Shown one piece after another: positions 34,853-43,024 of a stretch of DNA of 64,000 bases. The notes under the pieces are model-generated. The model made no database searches and was not told where the DNA came from. It worked only from the letters and a program-made list of their open reading frames with translations. Position 1 is the first letter of the stretch. Every line of letters starts with the position of its first letter. The translations under genes and the position numbers were made by a program. This stretch comes from Nocardia albiluteola (GTDB lineage Bacteria > Actinomycetota > Actinomycetes > Mycobacteriales > Mycobacteriaceae): positions 124,001-188,000 of the forward strand of contig NZ_JAHKNI010000009.1 in the NCBI RefSeq assembly GCF_018860155.1, given 5' to 3'.

Positions 34853-36096
34853 GCGGTCACGCTCCGGGGGTCGGTGATGTACCCGGCGACGGCGGAGGCG
34901 GCCACCGTGGCCGGTGAGGCCATGTAGATTTCGGCCTCGGTGCTGCCCATGCGGCCGGTGAAATTGCGGGTGCTGGAGGTCAGGCAGACCTCGCCGGGAC
35001 CGACCACGCCCATGTGATAGCCGAAGCAGGCGCCGCAGGTGGCGTTGGTGACCACCGCGCCCGCGTCGGCGAGGTCCTGTAGATAGCCCAGCCGCATCGC
35101 GTCCCGGTAGATCTGTTGCGACGCGGGGGTGACCAGCAGTCGCACGCCCGGCGCAACGGTCCTGCCGCGCAGGATATCCGCGGCGATCCGCAGGTCCTCG
35201 AGCTGCCCGTTCGCGCAGGAGCCTATGAAAGCCTGGTCGATGGTGCGGTGTTCGATGCCGGAGACGGGTAATCCGTTGCGGCTCACCGTGCCCGGCCTGG
35301 CGACGTAGGGCTCCAGCCCGGACAGGTCGATCGTCCGCACGTCCGCGTACTCGGCGTCGGGATCGGCCTCGGCGGCGCGGAAGTCGGTGACGCCCCGCGC
35401 GGCCAGGAATTCGCGCAGCACATCGTCGACGCCGAATGTGGCGAAGTCTGCGGAGATCTCGGCGGCCTGGGTGGCGATGGTGCGCCGGTCGTTGAGCGGC
35501 ACGCTCGCCAGGCCGGGTCCGCCGAACTCGAGGTTCTGGTTGGTGGCGTCCCCGAAGGAGTTGGCCAGGTAGAGGAATACATCCTTGCCGCTGACCTCCG
35601 GGGACAGCGAGCCGGTCAGCTCGTAGCGCACGGTCGGCGCGACCTGATACCAGGTGGAGCCGGTGCACAGAATGGAGTACACCTCGGTGGGGCCCATGCC
35701 ACGGGCCGCGGTGTTGTACGCCCCGCCGGCGCAGGTGTGAGAATCGGTGCAGGCCAGCACCTCTCCCGGGCGCGCGAGCCCGTTCTCCGCGATCACCTGA
35801 TGGCAGATGCCGTGCCGTCCGACATCGAAAAACTTCTCGATTCCGAAGTCGGCGACGAACTTTCGCGCCTTCGGCCCGCCCGCGGCGTCCTTCAGGGTCG
35901 GGGCGGGGACCGCGTGATCCATGATGACCGCCACCTTGTCCGGGTCGTGGATCCGCGCCGGAGGTATCCACATCGTCGCGAACTGCAGGTCGATCATTAC
36001 GCACATGTCGACCTCGACGGTGACGATGTCACCCGGTGCGACCCGCGCGAGCCCGGCCTTGCGGGCGAGCAGGTTCTCGATCATGGTCATTCCCAT
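34849..36096 (-). CDS. aconitase-family dehydratase, large subunit (LeuC/DmdA-like)
   Basis: A 415-residue subunit with the three iron-sulfur cysteine regions: VLACTDSHT (~residues 113-121), FIGSCANGQLEDL, and TNATCGACFGYHMGV. The size of about 415 residues matches the shorter archaeal/anaerobe type (homoaconitase, dimethylmalate dehydratase) and not the ~470-residue LeuC of leucine biosynthesis. Gap of six bases after the lyase gene. Substrate is inferred from context only. Confidence 0.85.
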   Translation of the reverse strand: MGMTMIENLLARKAGLARVAPGDIVTVEVDMCVMIDLQFATMWIPPARIHDPDKVAVIMDHAVPAPTLKDAAGGPKARKFVADFGIEKFFDVGRHGICHQVIAENGLARPGEVLACTDSHTCAGGAYNTAARGMGPTEVYSILCTGSTWYQVAPTVRYELTGSLSPEVSGKDVFLYLANSFGDATNQNLEFGGPGLASVPLNDRRTIATQAAEISADFATFGVDDVLREFLAARGVTDFRAAEADPDAEYADVRTIDLSGLEPYVARPGTVSRNGLPVSGIEHRTIDQAFIGSCANGQLEDLRIAADILRGRTVAPGVRLLVTPASQQIYRDAMRLGYLQDLADAGAVVTNATCGACFGYHMGVVGPGEVCLTSSTRNFTGRMGSTEAEIYMASPATVAASAVAGYITDPRSVTA

Positions 36097-36102
36097 GGGT
36101 TT

Positions 36103-36978
36103 TCAGGCTCCCTCGGTGCGGTAGCGCTCGCCGAGCTCGGACCATTCGCCGAGGCCGACGAGGGTGAAGAATTCCGCGGGTTTCGTCGGTACCAGCGGCG
36201 CCGGATCGCATCCCGCGAGTTCGGCCAGGCTGGTCAGCATCGCGTAGGCGGCGGCGCCGAGCGGCAGCGACGGCTGGATGGCGATCGCATAGCCGAGTTC
36301 GGCGAGCCGTCGCGAGGATTCGATCGGGGTCAGGCCGCCCAGGACGAGATTGATGAGCTTGGGCGCGGACACCTCCTTCGCGATGCGCTCGATCTCCTCG
36401 ACGCTCTGCGGCGCCTCGACGAACAGGACATCGGCGCCGGCCTCGGCGTACGCGTTGGCGCGCTCGATCGCCGCATCCAGGCCCAGGGGTGCACGGGCGT
36501 CGGTGCGGGCGATCACGACCAGATCGGGGTCGGTGCGCGCGTCGATCGCCGCCCGCAGCTTCAGGACGAAGTCGTCGGCCGGGACGAGTTCCTTGTCCGG
36601 CAGGTGCCCGCACTTCTTCGGAAATGCCTGGTCCTCCAGCTGAATTGCCGCGACACCGGCGGCCTCGTAGGCACGAACAGTACGAATCACGTTGAGCGGG
36701 GCGCCGTAACCGGTGTCGGCGTCGGCAATCAGCGGGATATGGCCGAGCACCTCGGTCAGCATCCGCGCCCGCTCGGTCATCTCGGTCTGAGTCACCAGAC
36801 CGATATCGGGCAGCCCGAATCCCGACGCGGCCACGCCCGCGCCGGTCATGTAGGCGGCGCCGAATCCCACCCGGCGCACCAGATGTGCCGAGAGCCCGTC
36901 GAAAACACCTGGGGCGATGGTCAATTCGCCGGAGGTGAGGCCTGCTCGCAGCCGCCGCCGGGCGTCGTGCGCGGCCAT
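36103..36978 (-). CDS. isocitrate lyase/PEP mutase family lyase (2,3-dimethylmalate lyase-like)
   Basis: A 291-residue TIM-barrel enzyme. The active-site motif KKCGH (Cys123) in DQAFPKKCGHLPDKELV, the metal-binding DADTGYG and QLEDQ regions and the arginine loop VIARTDAR are all present. The family splits 2-hydroxydicarboxylates into two acids (methylisocitrate lyase, 2,3-dimethylmalate lyase, oxaloacetate hydrolase). Directly linked (4-bp overlap upstream, 6-bp gap downstream) to PrpD-like and LeuCD-like genes, which fits dimethylmalate or methylisocitrate cleavage. Confidence 0.87.
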   Translation of the reverse strand: MAAHDARRRLRAGLTSGELTIAPGVFDGLSAHLVRRVGFGAAYMTGAGVAASGFGLPDIGLVTQTEMTERARMLTEVLGHIPLIADADTGYGAPLNVIRTVRAYEAAGVAAIQLEDQAFPKKCGHLPDKELVPADDFVLKLRAAIDARTDPDLVVIARTDARAPLGLDAAIERANAYAEAGADVLFVEAPQSVEEIERIAKEVSAPKLINLVLGGLTPIESSRRLAELGYAIAIQPSLPLGAAAYAMLTSLAELAGCDPAPLVPTKPAEFFTLVGLGEWSELGERYRTEGA

Positions 36979-38399
36979 CAGCGCTGCCCGTCCAGGGCGC
37001 CGGCGACGGGCGCGGCCAGTAGGTCCGCCAGCTCCCGGACATCGCTGAGATGGTCGATTCCCAGGACCGCGGCCTGGATCGCATCCAGCCGCTCGACCGG
37101 CATCAGCGGGCCCACCAGGGAGCGGTACTTGGCGATCAGGTCCTCGTTGGTGACCGGATCGGACGGCCCGCCGTGCGGTTCCCGGATGCGCCTGTGCAGG
37201 GTGGTGCCGTCGTCGAGGACGATCGTCAGCTCGGTGGCGAAACGGTCTTGCACCGGCCCGTTCTGGATGTTCTCGTCGAGCTTTACCTCAACCTTGCCGA
37301 GCAGCTCCCAGACATCGTCCGCGTCCAGGCGCGCATCGGTGAACTGCGGCGGCAGCACCTGGCCGTCCAGCAGCGCGACCGCCGCCGCATAGCCGAGGTT
37401 CATCTGCGCGCCGATGGAGGTCAGCGGCCGCCGCGGTGTCCACCAGCCGTGGTGGTAGACCGTGTGGCCGACCCGGATCTCGATGTGCGAGATGGTCTTC
37501 GGATCGATGTCGTGCTCGGCCCGCAGCTCCAGGGCGGCCTGGATCGTTCCGTGCAAACCACCCTGGGCGGCATAGGATTTCACCATGATGAACTCGGTGT
37601 GCCAGCCCTCGCCGAGACCGGCGACGATCTGCTGCGGATCCGGATCGTGGCCCTCGCCGAACACCGCGAGGTAGCCGCCGTACGGGCGGTCGAAGACCTG
37701 CTTGATGCCGGTGTATCCGGCGGCGGCCAGCCCGGCGGCGTAATAGCCGTTGCGGGCGGCGAATCCGTGCTGCATCCGCTTGGACATCGCCTCGTACTGG
37801 GCCGCCATCAGCCCGGCCGACTGGGTACCCGCCATGCCGAGGGCATCCTCGAGCCCGGCGGCATCGAGGCCGCGGAGCTTACCGGCCACCATCGCGGCGG
37901 TATGCGTGCCGAACACCGGCCCGCTGTGCCAGCCGCGCGACAGCATTTCCCCGCCGTGCAGCGCCAACCCGACCCGCGGGCCGACCTCGAATCCGGCGAT
38001 CGCCGCGGTCAGCGCGTCGCCGCCGGACACGCCGCCGCGGGACTGCGCGGTCGCCAGCAGCACCGGCAGCACCAGCGAGTTGCTGTGCAGCGGGGCCAGC
38101 GGATGGAAGTCGTCGAGCTCGAACCCCTGGACGAAGGTGCTGTTGAGCACCACCGCCGCCGGACCGCTGGTAGTCGTACCGGTGCCGATCACCGGCACGT
38201 CCCCGGCGCCCTCGAGGTCCAGCACCGCCGCGGTCGCCACCCGGGACCAGGGCAGCTGGGCGCCGACCAGGCCGCAGGCCATCCCGTCGAGCAGCAGATG
38301 CCGGGCGCGGGCCCGGACGCGTTCGGGGATGGCGTCGAGCGTCAACCGCTCGACCCATCGTGCCAGTGGAACCGTCACACCTGTCGTCGATTCGCTCAT
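36978..38399 (-). CDS. MmgE/PrpD family protein
   Basis: A 473-residue protein of the 2-methylcitrate dehydratase (PrpD)/cis-aconitate decarboxylase family. It has the family order: LDGMACGLVGA, the helical core GFEVGPRVGLALHG, GWHSGPVFGTHTAAMVAGKLRGL, and KSYAAQGGLHGTIQAALEL. First gene of the minus-strand unit and divergent from the Lrp-type regulator. A second ATG 27 bp upstream is possible; neither has a strong ribosome site. It could dehydrate a tricarboxylate before the LeuCD-like and lyase steps. Confidence 0.85.
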   Translation of the reverse strand: MSESTTGVTVPLARWVERLTLDAIPERVRARARHLLLDGMACGLVGAQLPWSRVATAAVLDLEGAGDVPVIGTGTTTSGPAAVVLNSTFVQGFELDDFHPLAPLHSNSLVLPVLLATAQSRGGVSGGDALTAAIAGFEVGPRVGLALHGGEMLSRGWHSGPVFGTHTAAMVAGKLRGLDAAGLEDALGMAGTQSAGLMAAQYEAMSKRMQHGFAARNGYYAAGLAAAGYTGIKQVFDRPYGGYLAVFGEGHDPDPQQIVAGLGEGWHTEFIMVKSYAAQGGLHGTIQAALELRAEHDIDPKTISHIEIRVGHTVYHHGWWTPRRPLTSIGAQMNLGYAAAVALLDGQVLPPQFTDARLDADDVWELLGKVEVKLDENIQNGPVQDRFATELTIVLDDGTTLHRRIREPHGGPSDPVTNEDLIAKYRSLVGPLMPVERLDAIQAAVLGIDHLSDVRELADLLAAPVAGALDGQR

Positions 38400-38555
38400 G
38401 TGACCAGTGAACGTCGGCGCAGACATGCACCCCTGAAAATGTAGTAAAAGTTGTCTCGAGCGGCCGATTGATTCGGAAATCGATAGTAAGTGCGGAATTC
38501 ATGCAGGTAATCTGCTGGATGAGGGTGGGGTAGCGTGCATCGGAACGGAGCGGTA

Positions 38556-39593
38556 ATGCCCAGGGAGCGATCGACCGACGCCGATGTCGACGAGGTCGAC
38601 GTCATGCTGCTCGACGCCCTGCATGCCAACCCTCGGGCCAGCTTCGAGCGGTTGGGTCCGGCGCTGGGCATCTCCGCGGTGACCGCGGCGCGGCGCTGGC
38701 AGCGGCTCGCCGACTCCGGCCGGGCGTGGGTCTCCTCGGTGCCCGGCCCGAACCTCGCCTTGGTCGGGGCGGTGTACCAGGTGCGTGCGCAGCCGGGACG
38801 CGTCACCGAAATCGCGGCGGCGTTGGCGGCGATACCGCAGGTCGTCAGCGTGTACGCCACCGACGGTGCCTTCGATCTGCACACTTTGGTGTTCGCCGGT
38901 GATATGTCGGCGCTGAGCACACTGCTGCTGGACACGCTGCCGCAGGTACCCGGGATCGCGGCCGGGCAGGCGCAGGTCGGACTGTCGTGGTACAGCGGGG
39001 TCCGCTGGCAACTCGGCGCTATGGATACCGCGCAGCGCAGGTCGGTCGAGGCAGCGGCCGAGGCGAATCGCACACGGCCGCTGCGCAATCGAGCGCTCGA
39101 TCCCGCCGATCATGCGCTGTTTCTCGCCCTGCAGCGCGACGGCCGGGCCCGTTACCGCGAGCTGGCCGGGCGGATCGGCGTCTCGGAAGCTCTGGTGCGT
39201 CGCCGCCTGGATTCGCTGGTTCGGCGCGGAATGCTGTCCTTCCGAACCGATTTCGCCCGCGGCGAGGGTGGCTGGCCGACCGAATACGTGCTCTGGCTGT
39301 CGATTCCGCACCATGCGCTCGACGAGATCGGCGCCGAGATCGGCCGCTGGCCGCAGACCCGGATCTCGCTGTCCACCGTCGGCTCGGCGAATCTTATGGT
39401 GATGGCGCAGGTGCACCGGATCACCGACATCGGTGAGGTACTCGACCGGATTCACCACCTGGCCGCCGAGGTGGGGGTGGTCGATCAGCGGCTGGTGCTG
39501 CGGGCGGTGAAGTCGTGGGGGCGGTTGCTGGATTCCGCGGGGCATGCGATCGACGTCGCACCGGTGGACCCCTGGGCGCCGGTCGACCGGTGA
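38556..39593 (+). CDS. Lrp/AsnC-type regulator with two HTH domains
   Basis: A 345-residue protein, about twice the usual Lrp length. The first half has an AsnC-type HTH (ANPRASFERLGPALGISAVTAARRWQRL) and a ligand-binding RAM-like domain; the second half repeats the layout (RDGRARYRELAGRIGVSEALVRRRLDSL and a second RAM-like part). ATG chosen because GGAG lies six bases upstream. Divergent from the PrpD-lyase-dehydratase unit, 156 bp apart, so it is the likely regulator of that unit. Confidence 0.83.
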   Translation: MPRERSTDADVDEVDVMLLDALHANPRASFERLGPALGISAVTAARRWQRLADSGRAWVSSVPGPNLALVGAVYQVRAQPGRVTEIAAALAAIPQVVSVYATDGAFDLHTLVFAGDMSALSTLLLDTLPQVPGIAAGQAQVGLSWYSGVRWQLGAMDTAQRRSVEAAAEANRTRPLRNRALDPADHALFLALQRDGRARYRELAGRIGVSEALVRRRLDSLVRRGMLSFRTDFARGEGGWPTEYVLWLSIPHHALDEIGAEIGRWPQTRISLSTVGSANLMVMAQVHRITDIGEVLDRIHHLAAEVGVVDQRLVLRAVKSWGRLLDSAGHAIDVAPVDPWAPVDR

Positions 39594-39648
39594 CGATCCG
39601 GTGACAGCGGTCGCCCCGCGCCCGGTCCTCGGCCGTGACTGCCCTCGG

Positions 39649-41202
39649 TCAGCGATCGTTCACCGGTGCAAACTCTTTCACCGGTGCACCGAACCAGTGC
39701 GCGAGCGCGTCTCGTAGCGCGGGCGCGGCGGTGTCGGCCGGTTCGCCGGTGGGCGCGGCCCACGCGATGTACGCGTCCGGACGGATCAGCACGGCATCGG
39801 CTGGTGGGTGATCGGTTGTGGCCGTGTGGATCTCGACGCGGGAGTCCCAGGCTCGGGCGATCTCGCGGAGGTCCGCGCGGTCGGCGAGGTCCAACAGGAC
39901 CGGATGTGCGGGTCGCATGAGCTCGGCAACGCTGGTCGCGCCCCGGTCGGTGCGCAGGGAAAGGTCGGGGACGAAGGCGCCGATCAGGGAGTGACGGGCC
40001 GAACCGGGCGCGGGGTAGCGAATGTCGTTGCCCGCGATCATGTCCGCGATGCGGCGCACCGGCTGCTCATCGGAGAACAGCTGCTCGAACAGCTCGCGCA
40101 GCGCCTGCGCGTCCGGATCCTGCACGCGCCGCAACACCGTCTGGGCCCGGGTGTGGCGCAGGATGTGGGCCCCGGCGAGGTGGCGTTCGTCGTGGTAGGT
40201 GTCCAGCAGGCCGTCCGGCGCCCAGCCGTGGACGGCGGCGGCCAGCTTCCAGGCCAGATTGACCGCATCGGTCAGCCCGGCGTTCAGACCCACACCGGTG
40301 GCGGGGAACTGGTGTGCCGAGTCACCGGCCAGCAGGATCCGGCCCGCGCGGTAGCGTTCGGCCAGCCCGGCGCGGGCCCGGTAGCGCGAGAGCCGAAGCG
40401 GTTCTCCCAGTGGCATTCTCACCCCGAGCACCCGGTGAACGCTGTCTTGCAGTTCGGTGAGGGTCAGCGGGCGATCATCGTCGGTGTCGGCGGGCTCGTT
40501 TTCGGTGGTCTGGATCATCATTCCGCCCGGATGCGATCCGAATGCGAACAGGCCGTTGTCGGTATAGGTGTAACCCGCCGGAATACGCCCGGCCCCGGGC
40601 ACCTCGAGGTCCCCGTTGTCGAGGCGGGTCACCCCCTCGGGAATCGCGACCTGCCCCAGCCGCAGCACCTCGGGATAGAGGGTGCCGGGGAATGGGATTG
40701 CGGCAAGCTCGCGGATCCGGCTGTTCCCGCCGTCGCAGCCCGCCAGGTAGCGCGCGGTGAGGCGGTACGGCCCGTCGGGCCCGCGCACCTCGACGGTCAC
40801 CGTCTCCCCGTCCTGGCTCACAGCGACGACCTCGTGCCCGCGACGGATCTCGGCGCCGAGTTCGGTCGCATGGTCGTCGAGCACGCGCTCGAGCTTCGGC
40901 TGGGGGATGCCCATCGCGGGCATCGGGTTGTCCCGCAATGTGGAGAAGTCCACGTGCAGGCCGCCGAACGGGATGGCGGGGGCCGGATGCGGTTCGGCGC
41001 CGACCGCGCGGAACCGCTCCATCAGCCCCCGATACCGCAGCAGATGCAGGATCTGCCCGCCGAAACCGTTGGCCTTCGGGATCTCCCAGATCTGTGGCCG
41101 CCGCTCCAGGATCAGCGTTCGCACCCCGGCCGATCGGAGCTCGGCGGCCAGCAACAGGCCGACCGGCCCCGCGCCCACGATGATCACGTCGGTGTCAGTC
41201 AC
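39649..41202 (-). CDS. FAD-dependent aromatic monooxygenase (PHBH fold)
   Basis: A 517-residue class A flavoprotein hydroxylase. N-terminal DVIIVGAGPVGLLLAAELR, the DG motif in YLAGCDGGNSRIRELA (~residues 153-168), and the second FAD motif GRILLAGDSAHQFPATGVGLN (~288-308) are present, followed by a C-terminal thioredoxin-like region. The class contains hydroxylases of polyketides, phenols and rifampicin; specificity is not clear. It is 150 bp downstream of a TetR gene on the same strand. Confidence 0.88.
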   Translation of the reverse strand: MTDTDVIIVGAGPVGLLLAAELRSAGVRTLILERRPQIWEIPKANGFGGQILHLLRYRGLMERFRAVGAEPHPAPAIPFGGLHVDFSTLRDNPMPAMGIPQPKLERVLDDHATELGAEIRRGHEVVAVSQDGETVTVEVRGPDGPYRLTARYLAGCDGGNSRIRELAAIPFPGTLYPEVLRLGQVAIPEGVTRLDNGDLEVPGAGRIPAGYTYTDNGLFAFGSHPGGMMIQTTENEPADTDDDRPLTLTELQDSVHRVLGVRMPLGEPLRLSRYRARAGLAERYRAGRILLAGDSAHQFPATGVGLNAGLTDAVNLAWKLAAAVHGWAPDGLLDTYHDERHLAGAHILRHTRAQTVLRRVQDPDAQALRELFEQLFSDEQPVRRIADMIAGNDIRYPAPGSARHSLIGAFVPDLSLRTDRGATSVAELMRPAHPVLLDLADRADLREIARAWDSRVEIHTATTDHPPADAVLIRPDAYIAWAAPTGEPADTAAPALRDALAHWFGAPVKEFAPVNDR

Positions 41203-41352
41203 TCACTACCCCTATTTCCGCAGGTGATGGAATTTGCTGGACGATTGTGCAGCATCACCCGGGCCTTGCGGCAAGCCCCCGGGTGCGATATATGTTGAAG
41301 AGGGACGGAGGCACTTCACATTCTTCGATCGCCTCTCAGCGTGTTTCCCGGA

Positions 41353-41967
41353 TCAGCGCAGGCTCTCGGCGAGACCGCGCAGCACGATCTCCAGTCCGCC
41401 CCGGAATTCGTCGTCGGGGGACATCGCGGACGCCAGGCCGGCGGTCCGGGCCAGGAGCGGATACGACTCTGCGTGTGCCAGCGCCGCGGTGCCGGGCCCG
41501 GTGATCGAGGCGTAATGGTGGTTCTCGAGGTGGCCGACCAGGAATCCGACCACCGTGCGCTGGGCGATCACCAGGTCGGGGCCGGTGAATCCGGCCTCGG
41601 TCAGCACCGTGAGCATGGCCTCGATCCAGCGCATGGTGGCCGCCGAATCCTGCCGGTGCCGCAGCGTCAGCGGCAGTGCCGCGGGGTGCGCTGAGACCAC
41701 GGCGCGCACCCGATCCAGCAGCGTGGCGATGCGCTCGCGCCAGTCCAATTCCGGGGGCAGGGCGACGTCGATCGGGTTCAATACGCGGTCCGCGACCAGA
41801 ACCTCCAGCCGATCCCGGTCGGGCACATAGCGATACAGCGCCATCGTCGCCATATTCAACTCCTTGGCGACCGCGCGCATCGTCAGCGCGGACAGGCCGT
41901 CGCGATCGATCACCGCCAGCGCCGCGGCGGCGAGATCGTCGGTGGTCAGCGAGCGGGGGCGGGGCAT
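41353..41967 (-). CDS. TetR family regulator
   Basis: A 204-residue regulator of the TetR type proper: MPRPRSLTTDDLAAAALAVIDRDG, HTH LTMRAVAKELNMATMALYRYVPDRDRLE (~residues 27-54), and an all-helical C-terminal domain with His/Arg-rich segment LPLTLRHRQD. Divergent from the peroxiredoxin-like gene with a perfect inverted repeat between them; it may also govern the monooxygenase downstream. Confidence 0.86.
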   Translation of the reverse strand: MPRPRSLTTDDLAAAALAVIDRDGLSALTMRAVAKELNMATMALYRYVPDRDRLEVLVADRVLNPIDVALPPELDWRERIATLLDRVRAVVSAHPAALPLTLRHRQDSAATMRWIEAMLTVLTEAGFTGPDLVIAQRTVVGFLVGHLENHHYASITGPGTAALAHAESYPLLARTAGLASAMSPDDEFRGGLEIVLRGLAESLR

Positions 41968-42002
41968 GGATTGACAGCGTACAAGATACGCGCATACTGA
42001 AG

Positions 42003-42025
42003 GTAGGCGTATGGCGTACGCCTAC
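42003..42025. promoter_or_regulatory. inverted repeat, putative TetR operator
   Basis: Perfect 9-bp arms GTAGGCGTA (42003-42011) and TACGCCTAC (42017-42025) with a 5-bp spacer, in the divergent gap between tetR and the peroxiredoxin-like gene, 17 bp upstream of the latter's start. Likely TetR-binding site controlling both directions. Confidence 0.55.
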
Positions 42026-42041
42026 GAAGGGAGACTCACTC

Positions 42042-42602
42042 ATGTCACTGCCTGCCACGGTGTCCGCCCGGACGCTGACCACCGTCACGGGGGCGTCGGT
42101 GCCCGTGCCCGATCCGGATCGGCTGATACACCTGCAATTTCGCCGATTCGCCGGATGCCCGATCTGCAATCTGCACCTGCGCTCGATCGTCTTGCGCCGC
42201 AGCGAGATCGCCGCCGCCGGAATTCGCGAGGTCGTGGTATTCCATTCCGGCGCAGCGGAACTACGCAAATATGTCGGCGACGTACCGCTGGACCTCATCG
42301 CGGATCCGGGGCGCACGCTGTACCGCGAATTCGGCGTCGAGTCCGCCCCGCGAGCGCTGCTGGATCCGCGGGCCTGGCCGGGCATCGTGCGTGGCGTGGC
42401 CGCGGAGCTGCGCGCCGTGCTTCGCCACGAGAAGGTGCCCCTGCGCGGGCGGCCCGAGAACGGCCGATTGGGTTTGCCCGCGGACTTCCTCATCGCCCCC
42501 GGGGGCTCGGTGCTCGCCGCGAAACACGGTGTCCACGCCGATGATCAGTGGTCGGTCGACGAACTACTCGCCCACGCCGAGCGGGCGGAGGTGGTCCGAT
42601 GA
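42042..42602 (+). CDS. peroxiredoxin-like (AhpC/TSA) family protein
   Basis: A 186-residue thioredoxin-fold protein. The redox motif is FAGCPICNLHLRS with Cys39 and Cys42, followed by VVVFHSGAAELRKY, and LGLPADFLIAPGGSVLAAKHG near the end, as in the AhpC/TSA antioxidant family found in actinobacteria. The ribosome site is GAAGGGAG. It overlaps the next gene by four bases. The divergent TetR and a downstream exporter suggest a response to a toxic or redox-active compound. Confidence 0.83.
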   Translation: MSLPATVSARTLTTVTGASVPVPDPDRLIHLQFRRFAGCPICNLHLRSIVLRRSEIAAAGIREVVVFHSGAAELRKYVGDVPLDLIADPGRTLYREFGVESAPRALLDPRAWPGIVRGVAAELRAVLRHEKVPLRGRPENGRLGLPADFLIAPGGSVLAAKHGVHADDQWSVDELLAHAERAEVVR

Positions 42603-43006
42603 CCTCCGTGGCGCACAATGAGGCCGGTGGACTGCACGCCGAAGAGGATCTGACCGAATTCCTGATCCGATATCCCGAGCAGATGGCCTTCGGGGACGAG
42701 GAGCCGGGCCGGATCCTGGATCGCTGGTTCGCCCCCGGATTCGTCTTCCGCAACGACGGCCTGGTCCTGGAGCGGCAGCGGCTGATCGATCATGTCCGGC
42801 CCGCGCGCCGCAATGCGCGCGCGATCAGCGTGGATGTGCACGCGAAACTGTTGTCGAACAACGGAATTGCCGCTCATTACACCCTGCATGCGACCATGCG
42901 GACCGGTGCGACCATCTCCACCGAGATCTTCATGGTCGGCGAGCTGGCCGGGGACGGGCGAATCAGCGCCCTCGAGCAGCGGAGCCGAATGCTGGGCGCC
43001 GCGTGA
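42599..43006 (+). CDS. SnoaL/NTF2-like protein
   Basis: A 135-residue single cone-like domain. LTEFLIRYPEQMAFGDEEPGRILDRWFAPGFVFRNDGLVLERQRLIDHVRPAR is the usual helix-then-strand start of SnoaL-like proteins, followed by alternating strands. Such proteins are small isomerases, hydrolases or binding proteins. Translationally coupled (ATGA) with the peroxiredoxin-like gene. Convergent with the MFS exporter gene. Confidence 0.78.
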   Translation: MTSVAHNEAGGLHAEEDLTEFLIRYPEQMAFGDEEPGRILDRWFAPGFVFRNDGLVLERQRLIDHVRPARRNARAISVDVHAKLLSNNGIAAHYTLHATMRTGATISTEIFMVGELAGDGRISALEQRSRMLGAA

Positions 43007-43024
43007 GCTTTTCCCCCGGGCGGC

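Noticed and set aside
34289..36096. Calling the dehydratase leuC/leuD of leucine biosynthesis
   Set aside because: The large subunit is of the shorter type and the operon partners are a C-C lyase and an MmgE/PrpD protein, with no leucine gene nearby.
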